A stretch of 64,000 nt of DNA from Haliclona indistincta (GCA_964017065.1 OZ024783.1:6009572-6073571), one strand, 5' to 3'. Shown: positions 12,101 through 23,790, counted from the stretch's first letter. The notes: generated by a model from the sequence alone, not told the origin. Numbers and translations: made by a program.

Positions 12101-15100
12101 TGACTATTAACAATGTTCAACTATCTCATACTGGGAGCTACATGATAACTGTTAGCAACCCAGCTGGTAGTAGTACTGGATCAGTTCAACTGAGCATTTT
12201 GGGTAAGTGGTAATAAAAATTTTGTTACTTGTAATTATATTCTATTTCTTAGTTCCAGCACAACTATTGTATACCAATGGAACAAAAGTGACAAGATCTT
12301 CTACTGATGAAGGAACTGTGACATTCAATTGCACTGCTGATGGTATTCCACAGCCACGAATCTCATGGAGAAGAAATGGACAATTTCTAAGCATCAACCA
12401 GCTTCGTAGATACAATGTGGTCACAAATATTACTGATGGATTCCGCTCCACTGAATTCCCTGGAGTTCGGCAGACAGAGAGCAAACTGACAATCAGAAGT
12501 CTTAGAGAAATTGATGAAGGAAATTTTTCTTGCATAGCACAAAGTGCAGTCACATCTCCAGCTTCTCTTCTTGTATCTTTCCAGTTGAATATTGAGATAC
12601 GTAAGCCTTGCGTAATCAAAATAGTACATATCGTTACATTTGACATCATATACAGCTCCTCCATCTAACCATTGCCAAGAACATTCCTGTCAAAATAATG
12701 GAAGATGTGAAAATCTCGACGACCGATTCTTATGTCATTGTACTACAAGTTACACAGGACCCACTTGCACTATTAGTACGCAAAATTATTGTGTACTACT
12801 GTAATTTGCTTTCATTTCTTATTTTAGCTGTCATACATTCTTTTAAACCAGTGATCACAACCCAGCCTATGAATATCACTGGTGATCTGTTCAGTACTGT
12901 GAATCTCACTTGTTTTGCTGATGAGGGGTATCCTGAACCTGAGATCATCTGGTACAAAGATGGCACTAAAGTGAGGACTCCGAGTACACCAAATACTTTA
13001 GTAATTGAGGAGCTAAGACCAAGCAATCGTGGCTTCTACTACTGTGAAGCAGTCAATGTTGCAGGTACTGCCACATCCAACACTGTTCTGGTCAATATAA
13101 AAGGTAAGTTATCATTAATTTTCTGCACATTATTTTAAAATATTGATAAATGTATTGTATAGGTGTGGTTCAGTATGAAGCATTTATTCGTCAAAATGAA
13201 ACTAAAACGATTGATTCAAACAATCTTATACAACAGGTGACAAAATTCCAGTTCAGGTTTACATGTCCGTTAACTTAATTTTCAGATCAACAATGCTCTT
13301 TCAGGAAGTAGACTTGCTGGTAATGCCTCTTTCTTTTTTATTCAACAACTAATGTCAGAAAGGTAAGACATTTCATACAAGAACAACTAGTAGCTTTTTT
13401 ACTTTTATATTAGTGCAACAACACGAGATGATCCCATACTGATCACACTGATTACTGATGATGGCGCAGGGAGTGAAATGCTACGACAAGAACTACTTGT
13501 TGAGATGAAGAGAATAAAAACACTAATCGGACTTCAAATTAGTATTGAAATCACAAGTGTAGATAGATTTGGTGAGTGCACCTAAGTGTATGCATTCTAA
13601 ACATTCACTTTAATTATTTAGATGGTTGTCAGCAAAATATCACTACTATACGATCTGTTTCTGGAGATGATAACTTGACAATCACTATCACTTGGCCTGA
13701 GACTAATCTGGCAAAAGTTGCTGTGGTGACATGTCCATGTGGTACTCTGAATATTACATCCCAAGTAGCTACTCGACGCTGTGGAGGTAATTTCAACAAT
13801 GGAGCACAGTGGGATACAGCTGATGTTGATCCTTGCAACTTGACCGATAGTGCACGAAGAATCTGCCAGTTATCAGAGGTAACAAAATTATAATGAGGCG
13901 CCAGTTTGTTTTATGTACGTATAGTTAAGAACAGAGGAACGTCTTGATAGACTGGAGGTGTTCACTAATTCATCAAATGAGATCATGAGTGATGATGTGT
14001 CTGCTTCTGTGACAGTTTTAGTAGCTTCTACTGAAGATGTTGAAGGAAACAAAACAGTAAGTTATCGATTGGTGCTCGTATTAGAGACATCTCACCTTTA
14101 TGTAGTTATCTGTAAACTTTCTCAATGTTGTGGACAATATTGTAAGAGCTGAGCCAATGGTACTTCAAGAGAGTCAAGTAGATGCAAACAGCTCAGCTAA
14201 GTATGTTGATTCTTCATTGATTACAACAAAAATATTATTCTTAATGTACTTTCTGTAGATTGTTAGATGCTGTGGAAAGAGTTAGTGAGAACATTCCTAT
14301 CCCAGAGAATGAGACGTCTGCTCTTATTATCCAATCAACTTTTGCTGTCTCAGTCCAGAAAGTAGACCCCATGACATTCACTGGACTCAGTATTAGTGCA
14401 GTCATTGATGATCAGGGGCTAATTGTAAGCATGACGATGGGCAATGAGAAATCAACTGGTTCACTGTCCCTGCCGAGTAACTTGTTTCAGAAGGCAAATG
14501 GCACCAGAGTGACGATGTCAGTGTTTGCCACAAACTCACTGTTCATGAGAAGAGATAATAACAATTCAGAAGTAGCTAGCATCGTCATATCTGCTTCAGT
14601 TGTGGGAACACCGAGAGTTGAAAATATAGATCCGCCCGGCATCATGGCTGAGTTTCAAAGAAAACCAGTAAGTAGTTATTAGGGCTACAACGAGTGCTGT
14701 TTACACATAACTGAATACTCTATTCACTAAATGAGCGAGTAACCGAATAATCAATAAAGGCTATTTATCAACATTTTTGATGGTTCTTGTACAAAAATCT
14801 ACATTCATGCAGTGACTTCACACAGCATGTGTATGACACGTGTGGCTGGTCGTATGTAGCGCTTTTTAGTACACGCATGTCAAGTGGTACTCACGAGTAG
14901 GTTTCCACTAACCGATTGCATGGTTTTAAATGAGTACCTGAGTATTCCGAGTAATCGTTGCAGCACTAGTAATATTAATGATTGCAAGTGTGATTTTTTG
15001 CTTACCTGTAGTGTGGCAGAAATCCAATTTGTTCATTCTGGGATCAGTCTCTTGACAGTAAGAAACATAAATACCACATGACTTCATGTTACACTACTAT

Positions 15101-16824
15101 TGTTAGATGGTTATGGAGGATGGTCATCTAGAGGATGTAATACCAGCAACAGCACCAAACCAAATGACACTAATGTCATTTGCATGTGCAACCACCTCAC
15201 CAATTTTGCTATTCTACTGGTAAAGGAATTTACAATTACTATACATAAAACAATAACGTTTTGCTTTGCATATTTGCAGGATACTTCGCCACAATTTGGA
15301 AACAGAACAGTTTTAAGTCGTCCTGAAGACTTGTTCCTAAATTCTTTGTCATACATTGGCGTGATACTTTCCATGGGCGGTCTTTTGCTCACCATAGTTT
15401 CGTATATTGGCACACGGTCAGTCAATACAGAGTTTTAAAAAATTAACTATACTATTGTTATAATAATTTTATTATGTACAGGAAACTGTGTCTCTCTGAT
15501 CATGGACAACTGTTGCTCAATCTCTGTTTTGCTCTACTCGGATTATACATATCATTCATCTTCTCCATCCACAGCAGTAGTGTGCCTCCATTGTGTGCCA
15601 TAGTCTCTATCATGTCACACTACTTCATGCTGGTGGTGTTCATGGTGATGGCTGCTGAAGCAGTTAATGGTTACATGAAGTTAGTGGTTGTACTGGGTCA
15701 CAATATTAGTCACTATGTCATCAAAGTCACTGTGGCATGTTGGGGTAAGTTACTGTATACTTAGTAACTAATAATAATTTCAATCATATCATTCTCCAGT
15801 TATTCCGGCTTTTGTGGTATTGTTTTGCTTTGCTCCTAGTCCAAGTTTTTACATTCATCCAAATGTGTAAGCACTAACAAAGCATTGACGATACATACAT
15901 AATTATCATTACCGAGTGGCAATATGATCAATTTTTGAATACAGGTGTCGTGTACATGGTGTCCCCTTCTACGTTGGCCTTGTAGCACCATTTTTGATTA
16001 TCTATCTGTTTAACTGGATTGTTTACGCCATCATTCTGGCTACTTTTTGCCAGAGAAACTACCAAAAACAGGACGAAGAAAGAAACAATCGAGTTAAGAT
16101 TAAGCAGCAGATGTTTGCAGCAGCAATCTTGTCAATTCTCTTTGGCTTGGGTTGGGGCATTGGTCTATTAGCAACAGAAGGTGTTAGAGTGGAAGCTCTT
16201 CGTGACTTTTTCTCTGCAGTATTCATCATCTGCACTGCCTTTCAAGGAATAATGATATTCATCTTACAAACACTGCGTTCAAAACAAGCTCGAACATCTT
16301 GGGCAAGATGGTTCCACATGGCAACTGGAAGAAATTTGTCGCACTTGACATCCTCTACAAATGTCAGACAAGTTGGGCGCACTCAACGTCCCAAACACTC
16401 AAACTTTGACAGTAGTGCAGACCAAGGGGATACTCATAAAAGTAAAATTTCAACTTTACAAAGTAACGTCCAAAACGTGTCGTTTCCTCCTGGGCTAATA
16501 GTGACTGGACAACATGAGCTTGATGAAAAGGAAAAAATTTCTGATCCAGAAAAGAGTAACTACGATACTGATAATACAACAAAATTTCAAAGAGCACTGG
16601 CAAGTAATGATTACGAGGAAGTAGACGCAGCACTGGTGTCCAAAGAACCATTGACAAGCGATGAATGTGAAGTGGTAGATACATCCAAAGAAACACATGT
16701 CTATGAGGTGGTGGAAACTTCACTGACAGAACCAACTAATAATGAATACGAGGTGGTAGAATCAGCACTCACATCCAAGCCAGCTGATGATGAGTCACGC
16801 AATCACAATCCCATAAATTTTTAA
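6109..16824 (+). CDS. Receptor gene A: NIDO-FN3-Ig-EGF adhesion GPCR, 25 exons
   Basis: Exons with matching GT/AG sites and phases: 6109-6196, 6259-6413, 6492-6803, 7078-7315, 10580-10840, 10887-11168, 11231-11512, 11571-11849, 11900-12202, 12253-12600, 12656-12775, 12828-13103, 13163-13236, 13286-13362, 13414-13571, 13622-13878, 13925-14056, 14106-14200, 14259-14667, 15012-15057, 15107-15219, 15280-15416, 15482-15744, 15800-15866, 15945-16824; about 1883 residues. Order: signal peptide (1-29), NIDO (about 60-265), four FN3 on symmetric phase-1 exons (265-633), Ig-like (633-734), Ig (734-850), EGF with six Cys (850-890), Ig (890-982), a linker that may be SEA-like, a hormone-receptor-like Cys domain (1085-1170), GAIN (about 1171-1390), GPS ending CNHLTNF with predicted self-cleavage L1428|T1429, then seven hydrophobic spans and a roughly 180-residue tail with repeated YEEV/YEVV. 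The family acts at the plasma membrane in adhesion and signalling; the ligand is unknown. No stop or frameshift was seen. Confidence 0.88.
7381..9911 (+). mobile_element. Unit U copy 3 in intron 4 of gene A
   Basis: The foldback (about 7385-7765) is followed by the arm and the terminal hairpin TAGGGAGGCAC-TACC-GTGCCTCCCTA then A (about 9885-9911). A LINE fragment has inserted into the purine-rich GAAAGAA stretch of the arm, splitting it at about 8360 and 9672. It lies in the host intron, whose uninterrupted paralogue is the intron at 51154-51272 of gene B. Confidence 0.75.
8360..9672 (+). mobile_element. 5'-truncated non-LTR retrotransposon with RT domain
   Basis: The coding part starts in-frame near 8366 (LIFLDLAKAFDSISH), carries GVPQGSILGPLLF and the catalytic box GYADDV (8651-8668), then the LGVTVTQDLSW motif, and after a frameshift near 9030 the SLERVQNFAARV tail. 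It ends in a run of A (about 9667-9678). GAAAGAAGA sequence on both sides looks like a target-site duplication made from the host purine tract. It is 5'-truncated, has no endonuclease and is certainly inactive. It resembles jockey/CR1-type elements, but the clade was not settled. Confidence 0.8.
9946..10536. mobile_element. piggyBac-like MITE, copy 2
   Basis: Flanked by TTAA (9942-9945 and 10537-10540), with ends CCCTTTAACCCC and TAATTAAAGGG. It is colinear with copy 1 at 4892-5452 through most of its length. The subterminal palindrome is TGTCGCC-TTTT-GGCGACA (9961-9978), so one base pair differs from copy 1 on both arms. It sits in intron 4 of gene A, just upstream of the first FN3 exon. Confidence 0.75.
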
Positions 16825-17750
16825 AAGACTGTAATCTTAATTTTAAACGGTCTCGAACAAACTGCATGGTCCCATTGTTATACACTCATGTAACAGTTAC
16901 AATAATCATCCAGTTTGATATACATGTGCACACATCAGATTTTTCATGAAAAGTTTCGTATGAGAGATTTTTTCAGTTGGCATACGCTATATATTGCACA
17001 TGTAGTCCTGTGACAGTCAGTACTATTGTAATGAGGAATGACATCATCACTATACTACACATGACAGTACAAATAGCTGGTGATGCTACTGATCAAGTAC
17101 AAATACCATGAATTGATGCATAAGGTATATTGTTTGCATAAAAATTTACAAGGAAATGCATTGATGTGTGTCATCACATACAGTGTTCAAGATTATATGT
17201 CTGACTCTCTATGCGCACTATGATTATCAGAACGCATTTTTGCACAATGCGCATGATTGTATTCATTTTTGCTTTCAGCTAAGTCAATAAAAGAGCATTT
17301 GGATAAATAATGCATTATGCTTTAGTCCTTTTGATGTGTAACCATTGATTCACGTGATTCCTCATCAATCAACTCATAATTATCAGTTTTGTTGCGTATG
17401 TCTAAGAGTGATCAATTTTGGTGCTGATGTTGCTTTCCATTTGAGCAGGACCAATCAGGATATTTGTCCAGTAGGTGTGCTTTTAAGCTAGTTGTTTCCA
17501 GGTTGTCTCTGTGGGTTCAACAGCCTGACCCCATTGTTTCTATTTCGAGATATAGCATTTACTCTCACGGATCATGTTTGTGCAGCTAGATTTAGTATGT
17601 GATTGCTACATGTATCTATGTCTTATTTGTGGTTGATTGTTTGCTGTATAGTTGAGATTGATAGTTTTGTGTTTGATTACTCATTAGCTACCAGTGCATG
17701 TTGTTTCTTCTTGATGTATGTCTTAAGTTTTCTCTTTCTCAGAAGTTGAT
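16825..17750. other. 3' flank of gene A
   Basis: Sequence after the gene A stop. AATAAA at 17286-17291 is a possible polyadenylation signal. The block 16975-17230 (ttgcacatgtagtcctgtg and onward) is repeated at 59845-60070 downstream of gene B, so the duplicated unit of the cluster included the 3' flank. No additional gene was seen. Confidence 0.5.
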
Positions 17751-17802
17751 GGAGTTTCCGGATCTTGAGCAGGATTGGAGGTGGTCGGTTACCTTCGGTT
17801 TG

Positions 17803-18070
17803 AGGGAGTGTTTGGGCATCGGTGCCGTGGGTCGGCATACACTCCCCTGTTGTTTTATGTGTAGTGGCCCCACTTATAGTGTGGGAGACTAGCTAGGTTT
17901 TTCTAGTGTGTAGTGGCCCCACTTGTGGTGTGGGAGATTGTTAGTGTACATGTTGTCCTGCCTATGATGGCAGCTGCCTCTCCTTGTGGTGGAGAGTTGT
18001 TTACCCGTGTGCACCGGGAGACTGACACTGAGGAGTGTGCCTTGTGGTAACTACAACCGTACCTTACGGT
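17803..18070 (+). other. Train of consecutive short hairpins
   Basis: Stem-loops follow one another: GGGAGTGT/ACACTCCC enclosing TGCCG/CGGCA (17803-17846); CCCAC/GTGGG (17869-17885); ACTAG/CTAGT (17888-17907); CCCAC/GTGGG (17918-17934); CTGCC/GGCAG (17958-17973); CTCTCC/GGAGAG (17978-17996); CCCG/CGGG (18004-18018); ACACT/AGTGT (18025-18038); a weak TTGT/ACAA (18042-18056); ACCGTA/TACGGT (18056-18070). The loop TTGTGGT is used by two hairpins with different stems and appears again at 18042. There is no protein-coding signal. It could be a structured RNA or an unusual repeat; function unknown. Confidence 0.5.
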
Positions 18071-19028
18071 GTCGGATGTGTGTGCGTGTGCATTTAGGCC
18101 ACGATGTTTATTAAAATTAATGTTTTGTAACTGAAAAATACACCCTACATGCTCGAAAAGGAGAAACTTGAGTAACAACTGGATTTTTGCATACTGTAAC
18201 CAAGCACTTTTCTGACAGCCAGCCTTTGATTCTTACATCATCAAAGAACTATCTTGTTTTGACATGCAGTGATGGTTTAGATAATGATCTGAGTGTCCTG
18301 GTAGTAATCGTGTGGTTGGCTGACATAACTGCAATATGCATTTTCACCAAACCATACATACTGATCTTTAGGTATTATTCCCGTGTGTCTATGGCAGTTA
18401 CGTGCTGCATATGCTTCTGTACTATAAGCAAACAACAATACTGTAGGTTAAGCATAAAGCAGGACTTTTTTCACATAGTTGATACATGCATTCGGCGGCA
18501 TCCAGTCATCCGTCACATAAATCCACGTGAGTGGATGAATAACAAGCTTGCACACTGATTATAGCATAAATCACCGTACAATGGGAATTGCTCAATGCTT
18601 GGTGACTTACTATACTGAGCTGTTAATAATATTTTTGGATGTATTTATGTTTCGTTTATTTAGAACACAACAGATGTGCGACTGCTGGCACCATTACACT
18701 GAACATTATAAACATGTTTAACAGTTTTTTTGTAAATAGAATTATTATTCTAGTTCTAGTGGTTCAGATTGTGGTATTGAATTGTCTGTGGAACATTCTA
18801 GTTGTATGTGTTCAGTTCTGTATTTAAGGAGTGTGTTTCTGCTATGCTATGCTGTGCTTGTCTCGCGTTCTTATCGCTGCTGATATGTTGTGTTCTGGTG
18901 TAATATGTTTTAGTTGATTATCAATTCATGTGTTAACCACGACTGAAACGCTAAGACCGTAGATACTGATACGTACTCAGCCAACACAACCGACTGTCGA
19001 TCAGCATACGGTGCATTGCGTTCCAAAA
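18071..19028. other. Intergenic flank leading to gene B
   Basis: 18100-18350 is a diverged duplicate of 60810-61020, part of the segmental duplication of the receptor cluster. Immediately before the gene B ATG, the 29 bases 18987-19015 are identical to 62456-62484 before gene C, which suggests a shared core promoter or 5' leader. A tatttaag sequence near 18821 could be a TATA element, but this is weak. Confidence 0.45.
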
Positions 19029-19683
19029 ATGTTTCTGTCTTTAAAGGTTTTGGGGTTACCATTGCGGGTCATCGTTATGCTTACGATGGCTTTGTCTGTC
19101 CTTCCCTTGAGTACTGGTGAGTAGTATGTCATGATCATCGAGTGTGCTAAATTAATGCTTGTATACTGACACACGCAGCAATGAGTGGAGTATCTGAACT
19201 ACCATTTCTCCGTGAATTCGGAAGTGGGTATGTTTCATATGACCATGGTGAAGGAAACTTATTTGACAATGCGACAGAGTTACTAAACTCTATTCCCGGG
19301 GGGTTTCCCTTTGGCAATAGCACCGAGACGAGCGTTTATGTAAGTTTGACAAAAGTTGTTCAAATGCAGTCAGAAATAGTTTGACGACGGTACAAATATT
19401 ATTCTGTAGATTTCAAGTATTGGACTCATAAGCTTTGGAGCTTCATTTACCAACTACACTCCAAGTCAATTCCCTATCAGTGAAAAGGTTGTTGCTCCAT
19501 ACTGGGATATTGATCTTCGTAATAGAGGACTCCTCATTTATGCTGCACTGATTCAAGGCCAAAACTATTATTTTAATACAGTCAATGGCTATATTACTAA
19601 TACTGTCTTTAAGGGTGCTTCAGTTTTTCGAGCTCGTTGGATTTTAGCAGCAGCTTGGTATCACAATGAATGTCAATTGGGAA

Positions 19684-19865
19684 TGTAGTATCTCCCGTGA
19701 GAACATTGTTTGTGCTAATTTATGTTAATGTATAGAATGCTGACTGTGACACTTTTCTCTTATTTAAACCCTGCTTGTTTTGTACTCTCATGTTCTTACT
19801 CCTGTATGCTGCTGTTGTTGGGTTATAATAAATCTTAGTTAACGCTGCTCCGCAAAGATACTACA
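19684..19865 (+). repeat. 5' LTR of Gypsy element
   Basis: Begins TGTAGTATC and ends GATACTACA, a perfect 9-bp inverted terminal repeat. A TATA-like tatttaaa (19761-19768) and AATAAA (19827-19832) fit promoter and polyadenylation roles. Its sequence matches the 3' LTR. Confidence 0.93.
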
Positions 19866-19867
19866 GT

Positions 19868-19880
19868 TGGCGACGAGGAT
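19868..19880 (+). promoter_or_regulatory. Primer binding site, tRNA-Ser type
   Basis: TGGCGACGAGGAT begins two bases after the 5' LTR. It is complementary to the 3' end of a Ser(GCU)-type tRNA (…CCTCGTCG plus CCA) for 13 bases, from knowledge of conserved animal tRNA-Ser. It would prime minus-strand DNA synthesis. Confidence 0.75.
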
Positions 19881-19890
19881 AAACTGAAGA

Positions 19891-22800
19891 ATGGCGGCAA
19901 TCCATGGGAGTATTGGCCCCTTCAATAGTTCAGCAGAAGATTGGACATCTTACTCAGAGAGACTGCAGCAATATTTCATTGCCAATGATGTCAACGACGA
20001 CAGCAAACAGCGTGCAATACTTCTGAGCAACTGCGGTCCACAAACGTACCAGTTGCTGAAGAGTCTACTGACGCCAGACAAACCAGCAGACAAGACATTC
20101 ACCGAGATCGTGAAAAAGCTGAAAGACTACTGGCAACCCAAACCGTCTGAAATCGTCCAGCGATTCAATTTCCACTCAAGAGTACAGAAGCAAGGCGAGT
20201 CTGTTGCAGACTATGTAGCAGAACTACGCCGGATCTCAGAACACTGCAATTTCTCCAGCCTCGAGACGATGCTGAGAGATCAACTCGTGTGTGGCGTAAG
20301 AGATTCCCGCATACAGAAGAAGCTATTGGCCGAGTCGACCCTTGACTTCAAGAAGGCGTTCGGCATAGCACAAGCAGTGGAGACGGCAGAGCATCAGGTG
20401 AAAGAGTTACATGACTCCAGCATCAAACCAGTCGGGAGAGAGATACACCGAGTAGTCAAAGAGAAGAAACCTGTCAACACAGATCAAACCTGCTACCGAT
20501 GCGGAGGAACTAAACACAGAGCAAGCGAGTGTCGTTTTAAACAAGCAACCTGCAGAGCATGCGGCAAAGTAGGACACATTGCGAAAGTGTGCAGATCCAA
20601 GACCAAAGAGCACAGCAAAGGCGTGACTCCAAAGCCACCGGCGAGAGCACATCACATCACACATAGTGAACAACCAACCGAATCGACAGAATATGAGGAG
20701 ATCTTCAACATCACGGACACTCAGAGCACGGCACCGTATACTGTCACAATACTACTCAATAATAGTGAGCTAGAGATGGAGATTGACACTGGAGCATCAG
20801 TTTCCCTAATCAGCAAAGCCACTTACCAGAACCTATGGTCTCCTGGAACAGCACCACCAATCAAGCCGAGTAAAACAAATCTTCGAACATACACTGGGGA
20901 ACAGATTCAAGTCATCGGACAAACAGAAGTAGAAGCATCTGTGAATCACCAGACAGCAAAGCTCAAACTGGAGATAGTAGAGGGCAATGGACCAAGCTTA
21001 CTCGGGAAAGACTGGCTACGCAAGTTGAAACTAGACTGGAGACAGATCTTCCAAGTGCGAGCAGATGGACAGCTTCAGCAGATATTGAGCAACCATAAGG
21101 AAGTATTCCGAGACACACTTGGACAAATCAAGGAAGTCAAAGCTAAAGTCTACTTGAAGACAGATGCTAAACCCAAGTTCTTAAGAGCACGAAACGTACC
21201 CTGGGCGCTGAGAGTGAAAGTGGAAGAAGAATTGGAGAGACTACAGAAAGCAGGGGTGATTGAACCAGTTCGTCACTCAGAATGGGCTACTCCGATTGTA
21301 CCTGTGATGAAACCCAATGGAGACGTCAGAATTTGTGGAGACTACAAAGCAACCTTGAATCAAGCAATCACCACCGACAGCTACCCTCTACCTCGAACAG
21401 AAGACCTCTTCGGCTCATTGTCTGGAGGAAAATCCTTCTCTAAGGTTGATTTGGCTCATGCATACATGCAAATTCCGCTAGATGATGAAACCAAGAAGTT
21501 GACAACCATCAACACACACCGTGGACTATTCCAGTACAATCGCTTACCCTTCGGGATTGCTTCAGCTCCTGCAATATTCCAGCGAACTATCGAAACAGTC
21601 TTGCAAGGCATCCCGGACACTTCAGTGTACATTGATGACATTCTAGTAACAGGATCTACCCCAGAGCAGCACATGAAGAACCTGGATGATGTCCTGACCC
21701 GATTAGAGGAAGCTGGACTTCGTCTCAAGCAAGAAAAATGCCAGTTTTTGCTACCTGAAGTGGAATACCTGGGTCATGTGTTGTCAGCAAATGGACTAAA
21801 ACCTTCACAGAAGAACATCAGAGCAATCCTAGCAGCACCGACCCCGGAGAATGTCACTCAGCTGAAATCCTTTCTGGGAATGGTTACCTATTATCTCAAA
21901 TTCTTACCTAACCTTGCTGACACTCTCTCTCCCCTCTACTCTCTCTTACAGAAAGGCTCCAGTTGGAAGTGGGGTAAAGCACAACAGACTGCTTTCACTC
22001 ATGTAAAGGAGCAACTGTCATCACCTGTGGTGTTAACGACATACGACCCAGACAAAGAACTGATTCTGCAGTGTGATGCTTCGCCATATGGAGTAGGAGC
22101 AGTGCTAGCCCATAAAGAACGAGATGGCTCAGAGCGTCCTATAGCTTACTCATCCCGCACGCTCGCTCCAGTAGAAAAGCGTTACTCTCAGCTGGATAAA
22201 GAAGCACTAGCATTGATACATGGAGTCAAGAAATTCCATAGCTACATCTACGGTCGGAAGTTCACCCTAATCTCTGACCACAAGCCTCTTCAACACATCC
22301 TAGGAGAAAAGAAAGGTGTCCCTCAGATGGCATCTGCAAGACTTCAAAGATGGGCATTACAGCTAGGAGCTTATGAGTACCACATACAGTACAAGCCTGG
22401 GAAAGAGAACTCAGTGGCAGACGCTCTAAGCCGACTTCCACTACCAGACTGCCCAGATACAGTGCCCCAACCAGGAGAAACAATCTGCTTGATCGAAAGC
22501 CTACAAGAAACACCAATCAACACTAAGCAAATTGCTAAGTGGACAGCTAAAGATCCAGTTCTGTCACGAGTTAGTAATCTGATAGAGAAAGGATGGACTG
22601 GTACCACTGATGATGATAACCTAGCACCATACAAGCAAAGACAGAATGAGTTAAGTGTGGTGAAAGGATGTGTATTGTGGGGAAGCCGTGTTGTAGTACC
22701 AACAGCTGGGAGAGAGAAGGCACTACAAATGCTACACGAAGGACACATAGGAATGTCACGAATGAAGTCAAAAGCACGCAGTATGATATGGTGGCCTAAA

Positions 22801-23790
22801 ATTGACCTGGAAATTGAGAAGCAATGCAAAGAATGCAATCCATGTCAACTAACACAGCACAACCCAGCTAGAACGCCATGTCAATCTTGGGATTTTCCCA
22901 CTGAACCTTGGAGACGACTGCATGTGGATTATGCTGGTCCGTTTATGGGGAAAATGCTACTCATTGTTGTTGACGCACACTCTAAATGGATTGATGTGGA
23001 AATTGTGAACTCAGCAACAGCGCCAGTCACAGTAGAGAAACTAAGAAAGATTTTTGCTACTCATGGACTACCTACTACAATTGTATCAGATAATGGAGCA
23101 GTATTCACCAGTGAAGAATTCGAGACATTCTTAAAGCGGAATGGAATTCGTCACATTCGGATCACACCTTACCACCCAGCCTCTAATGGACAAGCAGAAC
23201 GTGCAGTGCAAACAGTTAAAGAAGGTCTGAAAAGAGGAAGTAACGGTACACTGGAAACAAAATTGAACAGATTTCTATTTCACTATCGTACCACACCACA
23301 CTCGACAACAGGAGTTACTCCAGCTCAACTACTGTTAGGTCGAAAACCACGAACACACCTGGATCTCATGCATCCTGATATAGCTACCGATGTACAGACA
23401 AAGCAAGACAAACAGATTGAAGACCGGAACAAAGGAACCAAGAAGCGAGAATTGGAGATCAATGACAGTGTGTATGTGAGAGACTTGCCCACTGGATCAA
23501 CATGGATGCAAGGTAAAATCGTTGCAAAAAGAGGTCCTCGCTCATATTTAGTGGAGTTACCTGATGGTCGTGTTTTCCGTCGACACATTGACAATTTGAG
23601 AGATCGTGCTACAAGCAGTAATTCAGAAGAGAGAGAAGTAGATGACAATGACGATTGGTTAGACATTTCACAGACAGAAGACAATACAGAGTCAACAGAG
23701 ACTGATCGTTTGCCAACCCCACCTCCACGGAGATCCACTCGAAACCGTCAACAAACAGACTGGTTCGCACCACTAGTACAACACACGTGA
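19891..23790 (+). CDS. Gag-Pol polyprotein of Gypsy element
   Basis: One frame of 1299 residues. Gag-like N-terminus (about 1-190); two CX2CX4HX4C zinc knuckles (C201-C214, C221-C234); aspartic protease with DTGA (299-302); reverse transcriptase with YIDD (580-583); RNase H with the CDAS acid at D729; integrase with zinc site H949/H952/C979/C982 and catalytic D1013, D1067, E1103 (the last two spaced D-x35-E). A charged C-terminal tail follows. All catalytic residues are present, so the enzyme set looks functional. There is no gag/pol frameshift; Gag and Pol would be separated by the protease. Start codon is the first ATG, 26 bases after the LTR. Confidence 0.95.
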   Translation: MAAIHGSIGPFNSSAEDWTSYSERLQQYFIANDVNDDSKQRAILLSNCGPQTYQLLKSLLTPDKPADKTFTEIVKKLKDYWQPKPSEIVQRFNFHSRVQKQGESVADYVAELRRISEHCNFSSLETMLRDQLVCGVRDSRIQKKLLAESTLDFKKAFGIAQAVETAEHQVKELHDSSIKPVGREIHRVVKEKKPVNTDQTCYRCGGTKHRASECRFKQATCRACGKVGHIAKVCRSKTKEHSKGVTPKPPARAHHITHSEQPTESTEYEEIFNITDTQSTAPYTVTILLNNSELEMEIDTGASVSLISKATYQNLWSPGTAPPIKPSKTNLRTYTGEQIQVIGQTEVEASVNHQTAKLKLEIVEGNGPSLLGKDWLRKLKLDWRQIFQVRADGQLQQILSNHKEVFRDTLGQIKEVKAKVYLKTDAKPKFLRARNVPWALRVKVEEELERLQKAGVIEPVRHSEWATPIVPVMKPNGDVRICGDYKATLNQAITTDSYPLPRTEDLFGSLSGGKSFSKVDLAHAYMQIPLDDETKKLTTINTHRGLFQYNRLPFGIASAPAIFQRTIETVLQGIPDTSVYIDDILVTGSTPEQHMKNLDDVLTRLEEAGLRLKQEKCQFLLPEVEYLGHVLSANGLKPSQKNIRAILAAPTPENVTQLKSFLGMVTYYLKFLPNLADTLSPLYSLLQKGSSWKWGKAQQTAFTHVKEQLSSPVVLTTYDPDKELILQCDASPYGVGAVLAHKERDGSERPIAYSSRTLAPVEKRYSQLDKEALALIHGVKKFHSYIYGRKFTLISDHKPLQHILGEKKGVPQMASARLQRWALQLGAYEYHIQYKPGKENSVADALSRLPLPDCPDTVPQPGETICLIESLQETPINTKQIAKWTAKDPVLSRVSNLIEKGWTGTTDDDNLAPYKQRQNELSVVKGCVLWGSRVVVPTAGREKALQMLHEGHIGMSRMKSKARSMIWWPKIDLEIEKQCKECNPCQLTQHNPARTPCQSWDFPTEPWRRLHVDYAGPFMGKMLLIVVDAHSKWIDVEIVNSATAPVTVEKLRKIFATHGLPTTIVSDNGAVFTSEEFETFLKRNGIRHIRITPYHPASNGQAERAVQTVKEGLKRGSNGTLETKLNRFLFHYRTTPHSTTGVTPAQLLLGRKPRTHLDLMHPDIATDVQTKQDKQIEDRNKGTKKRELEINDSVYVRDLPTGSTWMQGKIVAKRGPRSYLVELPDGRVFRRHIDNLRDRATSSNSEEREVDDNDDWLDISQTEDNTESTETDRLPTPPPRRSTRNRQQTDWFAPLVQHT

